64,000 nt of DNA from Eupeodes corollae (lineage: Eukaryota; Arthropoda; Insecta; Diptera; Syrphidae). The position numbers and the translations under genes are program-made. Position 1 is the stretch's first letter, and every line of letters starts with the position of its first letter. The notes beneath the pieces were generated by a model that saw only the letters and a program-made list of their open reading frames with translations, searched no databases and had not been told where the DNA came from. The stretch is from contig NC_079148.1 of NCBI RefSeq assembly GCF_945859685.1, positions 5,084,001-5,148,000 on the forward strand, given 5' to 3'. Shown here piece after piece: positions 31,265 to 42,639 of the stretch.

Positions 31265-33700
31265 GCTGATATTTTCTTTTCTTCTTCTCCTTTTGTACTT
31301 CTTTTATTTCTTCCTTTTCATCTATATTTCTTCTATTTCTTCTATTTGTTCTATTTGTTCTTTTGTTTAATATTCAAATCCAATCAATTCAAATACTTTG
31401 TAACTTCAACCACCTACAGATAAGCAAAAGCTTCGTGGGTAACACAACTAATATTGTTAAACTTTTGAAATATGATCAAATAAAAAATCTAATTAAAAAA
31501 AAATCTAATCTTTTTATTCTAATTATTCTATTTTTCTATATTTCTTCTACTACATACTTTGCATCCACTTATTCAACTTCATTTGCTTCGTCTACTTTTA
31601 TAATAACTCTGATTCTCCTAGTTTTACTGATTCTTCTACTGCTTCTACTTCTTCGACTGCTTTGACTTCTTCTACTTGGTTTCTTTTGTCTACTTCTTCT
31701 ATTTCTTCTAATATATCTACTTCTTCTGCTTCTTCTACTTTCTTTAATTCATCTGCTTCTTCTAATTTTATACTACTTCTACTTCTTCTAACTCTACTGC
31801 TTCGGCTGTTTCGACTTCTTCAATTTCATCTATTTCTTTTATATTTTCTAATGACTCTGCTTTTTTTTCTTCATTTGTCTGCTTCTTCTCATTTACCAAA
31901 GACTTCTACTTCTTCTAAATCTTCTACTGCTTCAACTTCTTCTTTTTCATCTCGTTCTTCTACTTCTCCTATTCCATATACTTCATCTATTTCTCCTATT
32001 TTATATACTTCATCCATTTCATCTATTTCTCCTATTTTATATACTTCATCCATTTCATCTATTTCGTCTATTACTTATTTATCTTTTACTTTTTCTATTT
32101 CTTCCATTTTTTCCATATTGATTTTTTTTTCTATTTCTCTTATTTCTTCTACTTCTTCTTATTCCTCTTTTTTTGTATTTCTTCTACTACTTGTTTTTCA
32201 TCTACTTATGCTACTGCATTTGCTTCGTCTACTTTTTATAATAACTCTAATTCACTTAATTTTACTAGTTCTTCTACTGCTTCTACTTATTTTAAATTTA
32301 CTACTGCTTTGACTTCTTCTACTTATTCTCCTTATTCTATTTCTTCTATTTCTTCTATGTTCTAATTTTTTAACTTATTTGCTTCCTCTAATTTACAACT
32401 TCTACTTCATCTAATTCTTCTACTGATTTGAATTCTTCTTTTTTGTCGATTTCATCTAATTTTTATAATTCTTGCGCTTCTTTTCTTAATTCATCTGTTT
32501 CTCCTTATTTTCCAACGGCTTCTAGTTCTTCTAACTCTTCTACTGCTTCGACTTCTTCTCCTTCTTCTATTTCATCTACTTCTTCTTTTTCTGCTAGTTT
32601 TTAAATTTCTTCCTTTTTGTTCTATTTCTGTTATTTCTATTATTATAATCTATTCCTTTAAATTCTTTTTTTCTATTTCGTCTAATATATCTACTGTTTC
32701 TTATAATTTTTAACTAATTCTACCTCTTCGGCTTCTACTGTTTCGACTTCTTCTATTTCATCTATTTTTCTAATGCCTCTGCTTTTTTCTTAATTCGTCT
32801 GCTTCTTCTTATTTCCCAATGACTTCTACTTCTTCTAATTCTTCTATTGCTTCCACTTCTTCTATTTCTTCTCCTTCTTCTATTCTAATATTTCACCTAT
32901 TTCTTATATTTCTTATATTTCTCATATTTCTTCTATTTCTTATATTTCTTCTATTTGTGAAATGTCTTCCATTTGTTCAATTTCTTATATTTTTTACATT
33001 TCTTTTATTACTTATTAATTTTCAGTTTCTTTTCTTAATTCATCTGTTTCTTCTTATTTTCTAACGGCTTCTACTTCATTTAACTCTTCTTCAGCTTTGA
33101 CTTCTTCAATTTCTTCTCCTTCTTCCATTTCATTTATTTCATATATTTTGTCTAGTTCTTAAATTTCTTCCCTTTTCTTCTATTTCTGTTATTTCTACTA
33201 TTTAATCTATTTCTTTATTCTTTTTTTCTATTTCTTCTATTACATCTACTTTTTCTACTTCTTCTTCGTCTAATGTTTCTGATTCTTCTAACTTCTGTTA
33301 TTCTTTTACTGCTTCCACTTCTTCTAATGTTTCCGCTGTTACTATTTTTTCTACTTCTTCTTCTTTTCTTAATTCATCTGCTTCGTCTTATTTTCCAACT
33401 TTTCCTACTTCTTCTAACTCTTATACTGCTTCGACTTCTTCTATTTCGTCCATTTCCTCTTATTTTTCAAATTCTTCCACTTCTTTTCTTAATTCATCTG
33501 CTTCCTCTTATTTTCCAACGATTTCTACTTCTACTTCTAACTCTGCTATTGATTCAACTTCATTCTTTTCTTTTACTTCTTCCATTCGTTCTACTATCTC
33601 CGCCTCTTCTACTTTTCCTAATTCTTCTAATAATTTTAATACTTCTACTTTTTCAAATTGTTCTTCGCCTTCTACATCTTCTTTTTTTCCTCATAATTTT
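31265..33700 (+). repeat. 2.4-kb TTC-type polypyrimidine array with higher-order repeats
   Basis: The plus strand is almost only T and C with regular A interruptions: TTC, TCT, TTCTAC, TTCTATTTC units. A short non-repeat patch lies at about 31,370-31,500. Longer blocks recur: CTTAATTCATCTGCTTC-type followed by TTCTTATTTTCCAA and ACTGCTTCGACTTCTTC, starting near 32,494, 32,790, 33,034, 33,367 and 33,487. This is a decayed higher-order tandem structure grown from a TTC/TAC/TTT microsatellite. Frames across it (up to 216 codons of Ser, Leu, Phe and Thr) are a result of the repeat and are not called as genes. Confidence 0.9.
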
Positions 33701-34879
33701 TGCAGCAAAAATTAGTAAATTCTTTGATCATGTTGTAGTTTTAGATTCCGTTGGATTAAATATTCACCAGCTATTAAAACTTTTACCAAGAAAAATATTT
33801 AAAATGTTTAAATAAATTCTTTGAACAAACTTCATCATAAAATTATGGTCATCAATAATTTTTGAAACGTTTCATCATTTTTATTTAGCCATCAGACTGC
33901 GCTTCATAAACAAAACGAACTTTTGTTTTTGTCTTCATCGTCCTTGTGATGTTTCCTTGTTTAATATTTCCTTGATGTGGGATGATGCCGGAATGTCATG
34001 GTTTTCGTTCATAAAAATCAAAGTTTCAATTTCAAGATAAATCCTTGTCTTCGGAACATTATCCCGGAACCAGCCCGTCCGAAGATAACACTATTTAATT
34101 AGTCATTCTGATGTTGCTCAAGTTGCCAATAAAAATTTTTATAGTCATCCAATAACAATTTGTATATATAAATAAACGTTGACGCGTATAACTGTGTATA
34201 TAAAATATTAGCGGTGTTGATATAGAATCCGATAAGGAGCAACGACGACGGTGGCGGCGATGGCAGTGGTGGCCGTGGTATCATCTGACAGGATAAGATG
34301 GCATCAATATGATGAAATAAGGACACCAAGTCGTATAGTTAAAGTGTTATACACCATCTTTCGATTTTGAGGAGGATTCAATATCGTAAAACTATATTTG
34401 TTGTAGTACCTCTTGATCCTGATGGAAACTCTCGGTGGGGAGCTTCGCGATGTGATGGCTCCATGAAGAACAAAAAAATCAAGAAACATTCCCTCCATCA
34501 AAACAAAATCAAAAACCCGGCGATTGATTGAAAGGCGCTGCCCGTCAGAAGAGACCGTCTTCCTTCTATAGAAGCCCAAGGATATAGTATGTGCTGTGCA
34601 CCCTCTCCCAAAATACTTGTAATAAAAAAATATGAGCGCCATATGCTTTTGATATTTGCTCCTTGTAACGTGATGGTGAACAACGATGACGACGAGCGAC
34701 GGCGGGAAGTGCCATATCGAAATATTATTATTTTATACTCGTTCGTCGTGTCGTGTTGTAATCGTCTATATGTGCATAGGATAGGACATAAGGATCTGAA
34801 GTAGCGAAGACAATCCAAAGGACGAACGGGAGATCCTTGTCGGGAGGTTTGGTGTGATTTTTTTTTTGGAGGAACTGAT
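33700..34879. other. unique DNA, no gene recognised
   Basis: About 1.2 kb of moderately AT-rich sequence. Frames of 70-135 codons on the minus strand at 34,100-34,900 overlap each other in different phases and show no known motif. No repeat family was identified. Confidence 0.4.
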
Positions 34880-37690
34880 ATGGTACTCGAACAGTTTGTA
34901 CTCAAAGTGATGATCCAGTTTATTAGTTTTTAAAACCTGTATTTGCTCGTAGTGTGTTGATGAAACTCCCTCAGAGTTAGGACTACTTGGACCGAAATCC
35001 TATAGTGTTAATTTTCAAACTAAGACATACGTCTCTATGTCGTCTGTCATCTCTGAAAATTTGTATTAAGTATAAAATTACCATTTTTATTATTCAGCAC
35101 TATTAACAGCTATTGCACCAAAAAATTCATCAGCAGAATATTTTTAATGAATTTCGAAAGCATTTACTGTTCTTAAATCACTGGATTTGATAAAGAATTC
35201 CTATTTCTGTGACGCAGTAGTCCTGGTTCACTGTTTCCAGCAATTGCGCCAAAAAACTGATCTATGGAAATGTTGTATTGTCTTGGTCAATATTTAAGTT
35301 TTAGGAGTTGATATTGCTAAGACTGAAAATCTAAAGTGTTCATATAATTTCCATTTCCGTAATTCAGCTCTTTTTCGCTATTTCGAGCTATTACACCAAA
35401 AAACTAAAATATATTTTTAATAAGTTTTAAAAAAAAAGGTTAACTGTTCTTAAATCATTTCGAAGAGATTGATAACTGTTTGCACTCAAAGTGATGATAC
35501 AGTTTATTGGGTTTTAATTATGAGCTAGAAACTACCTTAGAGTTAGGACTACTTGAACCGAAATTCTATAGTGTTAGTTTTTAAACTAAGACATACGTCT
35601 CTATGTCTTCTGTCATCTCTGAAAATTTGTATTAAGTATAAAATTACCATTTTTATTATTCAGCACTGATTCGCTATTAACAGCTGTTGTACCAAAAAAT
35701 CCATCAGCAGAATATTTGTAATGAATTTCGAAAGCGTTTACTCTTCTTAAACCATTGGATTTGACAAGAACTTCTATTTCTGTAATGCAGCCCTGGTTCA
35801 CTGTTTTCGAGCAATTGCGCCAATGATCAATGAAAATGCTGTATTGTCTTGGTACCTATTAAAGTGCTTCAGGAGTTGATTCTGCTTAGACCGAAAGTCG
35901 ATAGTCTTTATAGAAATTCCATTTCTGTAACTCAGTTTTTTTCTCAATTTCGAGCTATTGCATCAAAAAACTAAAAAAGTTTTGAAAAAAAAAGGTTTAC
36001 TGTTCTAAAATAATTTAAAAGATATTGATAACAGTTTGTACTCAAAGTGATGATCCAGTTTATTGATTTTTAATACCTGTAATAGTCCTTAATGTGTTGA
36101 TAACCTTGATAGTGTTTCAATAGTTAGGACTGATGTTTCTAGGGTTCATTTTCAACCTGAAACACACGCCTTTGTGTTTAATTTAATACCTTTTACAATC
36201 CGTATTGTGTTGATCCGTACCCGTGGCATGATGGTAAGTGCGTTGGACTCATACCAGAGATTTAGGGTTTGGCCCCTGCCTATGCCATCTACAGTTTTTT
36301 TCACTGATACTGCTCAAATTTTCCAAGAGTAATTCTCGTCTTGAAAGTGCTTTCTCAAATTATCCTTCCATCCCTGACAACAGTACTCGCACACAGTAAT
36401 GGTTGAGAGTTTTAAGTCACTAGGCCTTAGTTCTCAACGGACTGTTGCGCAATACAATTTATTTATTTTATTTTTATTGTTTTGATCCACTTGAAAGTCT
36501 CTCAGGAGTCAGGTCTGCTTAGACTGAAAGTCTATAATGTTTATTTTTAACCTTAAATACACGTCTCAATGCTAAATGTCATTTCTAATAAATGAGTGTT
36601 TGTATAGAATTCCTATTTCTGTAATGCAGCCTTGCGTCGCTATTTCGAGCTATTACGCTAAAAAAAATTATAAAAACATTATTTTAGAGAATTTGGAAAG
36701 CGTTTGTTATTCTAAGATCATTTCTTTGACAAGTTTGGTGTGATTTTGTTCTGATAATCCAACTTATTGGACTTTGACCGTATTGTGTTGGTCCGCTTGT
36801 TAGTGAATTTCGGTTCTAAAATCATTTTCTTGACAACTTTGTTGTGATTTTTCTTTATTGGAAGGACTGATATGGTACCAGAACAATTTGTACAATCCTG
36901 TTTTTTGATCCGCTTGAAAGTGCCTCAGGAGTAAGGACTGCTAGTAAACACACGTCTCTATGTCTTCTGCCATCTTCAATGAATGTTAATTTTTATAGAA
37001 TTCCCATGTCTGTAACTCAGAACTGATTCGCTATTTTGAGTTATTGCAACAAAAAATGTACATATCAAAAAACAGAAGATCATATTTTTTGACATCTTTG
37101 TTGTTATTTGGATTTGAATACCTTTGTGTTGTCCGTATTGTGTCGACTGTTTAGACTGATTCTTAAATATCAACCAAAAACACACGTCTCTTCAACTCCT
37201 GTCATCTCCAATAAATGTTAATAAATAAAGAATCACCATTTCTGTAATTCAGCTCTTTTTCGCTATTTCGATCTATTGCACCAAAAAATTGATGCACAAA
37301 TATTTTTAATAAGTTTTGAAAGAGTTTACTGTCCTTAAATCATTTCGGAGAGATTGAAAACACTTTATATTCAAAGTGATGATCCAGTATATTGGTTTTA
37401 ATATCTTTAATAGCTCCTAAAGCATTGATAAGTTTTATAGTGCCTCGGCAGTTAGGACTGCTTAGGTTGAAAGTTGTGTTGTTTATTTTTAACCTGAAAC
37501 ACACGACTTTATGTCTCCTGTCATTTCCAATAAATGTTAATAAGTACAAAAGTGCCATTTCTGTAATTCAGTATTGATTCGCTATTTCGAGCTATTGCGC
37601 CAAAAAATTGATCAAACAAAATATTGTTATTGAATTTCGTTTCTGTTCTGTTCTAAAATAATTTCTTTGACAACAGACTGTATTCGGATA
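34880..37690 (+). repeat. diverged satellite array, units of about 550-590 bases
   Basis: The block ACTCAAAGTGATGATCCAGT recurs near 34,900, 35,487, 36,040 and 37,371. The block CACACGTCTCTATGTC-like recurs near 35,027, 35,590, 36,160, 36,950 and 37,180. Within each unit a half-unit carrying TTTCTGTAATTCAGC...CGCTATTTCGAGCTATTGC is itself repeated about every 280-300 bases. Copies are diverged and partly deleted, so the array is old. A SINE at 36,217-36,481 interrupts it. No coding sequence. Confidence 0.85.
36217..36481 (+). mobile_element. tRNA-derived SINE inserted in the satellite
   Basis: The copy starts GTACCCGTGGCATGATGG (tRNA-like head with a decayed B box), continues through CCTGACAACAGTACTCGCAC and AAGTCACTAGGCC, and ends CGGACTGTTGCGCAA plus a TTTATTTATTTTA tail. 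TTGATCC occurs just before (36,210-36,216) and just after (36,482-36,488), a short target duplication inside the satellite unit. Confidence 0.82.
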
Positions 37691-39769
37691 ATCATATGTG
37701 CCATATGTGATGTTTTTCGCGTTTACCAACTCAAATATACAAACAAGAACCTTAACCCTCCATCATAATATTATATCAGTTCGGGAATTCAGGGATTTCT
37801 TTTTCGGGAAACATTCCATAAAAGATGAAACGAAATTATACTTTATACCTCTTCGTACATATTCATGTATTCTATAATATTGTACCAGTAAGTCGAGCCC
37901 CAAAAAGTTGTACATTATGCTCCGAATATCTCAACTTTTCAAGCTACCCTACATTATAATACACCAACTGCTATGTTACAAAAGAGGTGTGGTTGTTTTT
38001 GTGTGATTAATCGAAAGGCTGAGATTGAATTTGTTATTATTTTTTCTTCCACATGATTCACAAGAAAAAACATAATAATATTTTTTCTTTAATATAAAAA
38101 CACAGCCGCCAGTTGGCAGTGACGGATGCGAAGACGAAGAAGAGCAGCACAGCAATGCAACAGATTGAAAAAATTAATTTTTAATTCCTTTGATCTTGAC
38201 TCGCGTATAGTCATCCCGAATCCTGAATTTTTAATCTTTCCTTCAATATATTGTTCCATCAAAACAGGTGTCAGCTGTGATAGAAATGAAGGGAGGTCTC
38301 GCACTTAGAAATAAACCCCAGCAACAAAATTTTGACAGGTATCTAAATCTGACATAACGAGAGTGCGGATTATGTTGCATTGCCAACACCTTAGCACATT
38401 TCATCTGGAAGGACTTTTCTCACTTAAAAAAAAAAGAGACATAGGGGTATAATAATATTGAGATGTCCTTCAGAACAAAACCTTCAATTTTAAAAAAAAC
38501 GGCTCCTGTGAAAATAGACACGCCATCCTTAAACGACGAGCAGAGTATAATACAATATCCCTTCTCTGATATATCGGCTCTGCTCCGAGTGAGAGGGTAA
38601 TAAATTGATCGAACTGGAATAAAAGGGATTCCATCTAATTACCTTGAACTGTTTTTTGTTGGATCGAATTATATAACAATGGAGGGTTATTAGAGTTCTA
38701 TCAAGTTCTCGTTTCTGTTCTTTCTTTCTCCTAAAAAAGTGGATAGATTCCCGCGCTAGTAATCGAATTGGTTGCGGTCGGAGCGATTCCATGTTTCTTT
38801 GGTTGAACATCGACAAACGAAATAGAATCCCCACGGTTTTTCAGTTTTTCGGTTTTATTTTTTATTGTGTTGTATGTCGTTGCACGCGATTGTCAAACGA
38901 TGGACGGTTTTTCCATTTTTAACCTTTTTTTTTTAATTTTTATTCTGTCGAATAAAACATTTTTTGATAATGAGGTGTTCTGCTGCGCATTCGATTCATT
39001 TATTGCACCAGCTGATGTGCCCAAGCCCAAACACAATCATCTATAACTTACCGAGAGAGAGTAGAGCTAGACCATAATATAATGGTGGTACAACACTATC
39101 GTGTCGATAGGTTAGCGATGCATACTAAATGAGTATTCGAATTGACAGTTGACAGTTGATTTATTATGGCAGACGACGATTTACGAGGTCTCGTATTCTG
39201 TTTTTGTTGGTTATGGTAAATAAGTTCTTGGTTTTTTGTTATGTTTTTCTGTTTATTTTTTTATTTTTATTATTCTAACACAAAACTACAGACATTGTTT
39301 TTATGGTTAGTTTTATTTATTTTTTGTTTTTGTTTGAACCGAGGTGTGTGCGACTGACTGTAGTTTAGGTATAGGGTAATTATCTAAGTGTCGTTGACTA
39401 TTCAGATCTATAAATGAAGTTAATGAATACAAAATGGGAGGTTCCACATATGGTGGTTCTATATAGCTTTGTTGTATTAAAGATAATTAATTTTAAAGAA
39501 GTTTACCCAAAAATAGGAGACAACTGGATAATATTTCATAATTTTTGTGTATTACTAAAATTTTAAAGGGCTTTGATCTTCAAACGGTGATCAGAAAGAT
39601 CTTATACAATCCTATTTATTTATAATAATTTTATGAGGGAGAGGCCCATCTGCGACTACTTTTGTTTCACATCGGGGTTTAGTTAAGTTTGTCAACATTT
39701 TTTTAATGAAGATAAGATTTTTTGCTTATTTAAGTTAATGAAAAAAAAAAAACCATATCAATATTCACC
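37690..39769. other. AT-rich unique DNA, no gene recognised
   Basis: Two kilobases with no recognisable domain. The frames seen are shorter than about 100 codons and lack motifs. T-rich runs occur at 38,930-39,330. Confidence 0.4.
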
Positions 39770-40900
39770 CTACTCTGCTGTAGAGCAGAGGCTGCATTTG
39801 AAGAAGTTATATCCGATGTTCACAGGTAGGAACGTTATAAGGGTAAGTCTATGACGCAGCTCTCTTAAGAAGAAAAGTATGAAGTTGAACAGATTCTATT
39901 ATGTTCTTGTGGGTCTCGTTAAAAAGCTAATGATGCCTACTTAAGATGAAGACGAACCAAAGCTTTTTTTAGAGCGAGAGTAACATAAATATTCTGAAAT
40001 TACTTAGACCACCTTTTAAAAAATTCTAAGAGTTGGTTTAACTAACGATCGAATTAATATGATGAATGAAATCGAGATTAGAATTAAAAAGACCTTGACA
40101 ATAACCGTAATGCACAGAGTATACAAGTCATTGCCTAACGTTTAACGGGCTCGAGGTTTAATTAATTATTTTTGCACCTAATAACTAAATAGTAAATATC
40201 CTTTTCATTTCACTCGCATAGATTAAAATGATACTGTGTAAAGGGTTACATCATTGATAGCTAAGATAAAAAGTAGTGGTCCTTAATGTCTGCCCTGGAG
40301 AACTTCTGATTTTCCAATGAAGAGTTTAGAGAAAATGCTCCATGTGATGAATTGATGACGAATCTGAATTTCTTCAGCTTAGAGATAATTTCATGAGAAA
40401 CTTGGTTCAACGCTTTAGAATTATAATTGTCAATAAAGTCGAGCTCTTGGTGGAGTACTAGGTTATTTAAAAACTTATCCAAAAATGCAAGTAGATTAAC
40501 ATTTCTTTAATCTTTTTGCACATGTAGAATATTCTTGCAGTCAAAATTTAAACTATCACAACCAGATTGTTCAAATGTCGTGGGACAGATTAGACTTGTT
40601 ACCCTCTTTTAAAACTGGGTATTATATGCTTTTTTCATATGGTTGGGAATTTACTTGATCTTTTATTATATAGTGCAAATATGAGAAGAAGGGGAGATGT
40701 TACTACTATGTCATATTTTTCAAGACAATGGAGGAAGAATAATCACCTTTAAGTAAGGGAAAGTTATGTAATTTTTTTTTAACTTCATTTCAACATTATT
40801 TGAAGTACAAGGTGTAGAAAGAAATTCTCATCTATTTTTACAGAATTGTCAATGAAAGATTATTGAAAGCTGTTAGCAGCCGCGTTACAAATTTTTGGAG
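39770..40900 (-). pseudogene. jockey-type LINE reverse transcriptase relic
   Basis: Reading leftwards the family order is preserved in broken frames: KICNAAANSF near 40,890; SSKFPTI and KKHIIPSFKRG near 40,650-40,610; LDFIDNYNSKALNQVSHEI and ISKLKKF (the block with the first catalytic Asp, decayed) near 40,440-40,380; VLQG, GPLLFILAIND near 40,300-40,260; and LVRLHLKYASL near 39,950. The GPDGI block and the YADD box were not found. Many stops and frameshifts are present. It is the oldest-looking of the jockey-type copies here. Confidence 0.62.
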
Positions 40901-42015
40901 TACTTACTTAGTTATCTTTATAATACCTAAACTATACTATATAGCCGGATAATAATTTTTTTTTGATGAATTTTTAAAAGCTTTTGAGATCAAGCTTAAG
41001 ACAATTTCACATACATATTTGTAAGATATTCGAAAAATAAATAATTTTAAAGATATTAAAATCTTCAAAGATCTACCTACATATATGCTTTATATGAGAT
41101 TTTTTGATGCCGTGTTCCTCTAGTTTGGAATCACTTAAAGCTAAGTTCGAATTTTTAGTTTTTTTAACAGAATTTTTTTTAAGAAATCGAATAGATTCTT
41201 AAATGAACTACTGAATGACTTTACAGTCTATGATTCGTTTGAAATACTGTTAAAAAGTAGATTAAAAGCAGTTTGAAAATACCAGAAACAATTTTTGTTG
41301 ATCTTAAAGATTGAAAGGCGAAACATTTGTATAACTAATGCGAAAAAATACGTTTTTTTAAGTTTCGAGACCGTCAATATTAAAAAAAAGTCAGTTAATC
41401 TCGCAATATTCCTGAAACTGGCAAATTTTGTATTATTTAAATTTTTTTTCATAGGATTTTCAAATTTTTCATAGCGAAATCAAGTTTCATTTTTAAAATC
41501 TGGTTTCTGGAGTTTAGAAAACTGAATAGAAAGACTCCACTTATGGTGATGAGTAAATTATCACTTATGTATTTGCCAAAAATTTTAAGATATATTATTT
41601 TCCCAATTTGTAGTGTTTAATTTGATCTTCTGGACTCTAAATTTTTAAACGGTCCATTGTGAAATTAAAAAAGAAACAACTTTAAACAATAAAATCTTAT
41701 AACATTTTTTTTAAAGTTCTTCAGTTATTTGTATATTAAAGAAACACACTGTTTTGAAATGTCAAAATTTGATGACTAATTGATGGGCCTATCAGAACAA
41801 GAATGAATGACAGCAATGTTGAAATCGAAGAAATCATCGATCTTTGGAGACTTTTGTGTCGTCGTTTCAACTTGACATTATCTAAAAACCATAAGGCAGT
41901 GTAATTTTTTGCAAAGTTGTATCCAATCTGAAAAATGTAAAAAATAAAGCATATAAAGCTTATAAAACAACAAAACATAATTTGACCTTTAAGCAGAAAT
42001 ACATTCAGTGTCACC
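40900..42015. other. AT-rich DNA, no gene recognised
   Basis: No motif was seen. The far right part (41,770-42,015) may be the decayed upstream part of the next LINE, but no endonuclease motif could be confirmed. Confidence 0.4.
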
Positions 42016-42639
42016 TTGAATATGACTGTCTCAATATTTTCTTTTAATAATTTTATTCTCTCTGATGAGTCAAAAATTAGAAAAGATTGGAAACACTTCT
42101 GGAAATGTATAAATATTAAAAGAAAGTCTTTAGGGATTCCAAACTGTATGAAGTACTCCAAATGTGTACCAAGTGATATGAACGTTATATGCGATTTATT
42201 TGCCGATTATTTTAAATCTGTTTATTTGCCTTCTGCTCGTTGTGAACACTCTGATTTTTCGACATCTTATGCTTTTGATATTGGAAGTATAGACTTAACT
42301 GTTTCTGGTGTTTTTGAAGCTCTAGATAGTCTTGATGTAAATAAAAGAGCTGGGCCATGTAACATATCCCCTGTTGCACTGAAAAACTTCGCTGTTTCAT
42401 TGGCATTACCGGTCAGCTTGATTTTCATTCAGTCTTTAAAAAGTGGCCAATTTTTATGCTATTGGAAGATCCCTTATATAAGTCCAATATTTAAGTGTGG
42501 CTCGAAGCAAAATGTGACCAATTATAGTCCTATCTGCAAATTATCAGTGATCACAAAAATTTTCGAAATGCTTGCATGTAAAATATTATATTTTTACTTG
42601 CGACATATAGGAACTATATGGCAAGTTTTGCATTCGTGA
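42016..42639 (+). pseudogene. jockey-type LINE ORF2, N-terminal RT part
   Basis: An open frame of 207 codons carries the linker and start of the reverse transcriptase: FWKCINIKRKSLGIPN, CDLFADYFKSVYLPSA, RAGPCNISPVALKNF (the GPDGI block, altered), LKSGQFLCYWKIPYISPIFK and NYSPICKLSVITKIFE. The frame ends where an unrelated insert begins, in the middle of the RT fingers. The RT resumes on the same strand at about 44,940 with SEYQHVFVSERSTATNLS, so the two parts belong to one insertion. The 5' part with ORF1 and the endonuclease is missing. Confidence 0.8.

Noticed and set aside
31363..33815. Long open frames (up to 216 codons) rich in Ser, Leu, Phe and Thr
   Set aside because: They lie in the TTC-type array, are open only because the repeat has few stop triplets, and show no domain or composition beyond the repeat.
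34880..37690. CRISPR-like regular repeats
   Set aside because: Units are over 500 bases, diverged and without regular short spacers; the genome is eukaryotic.
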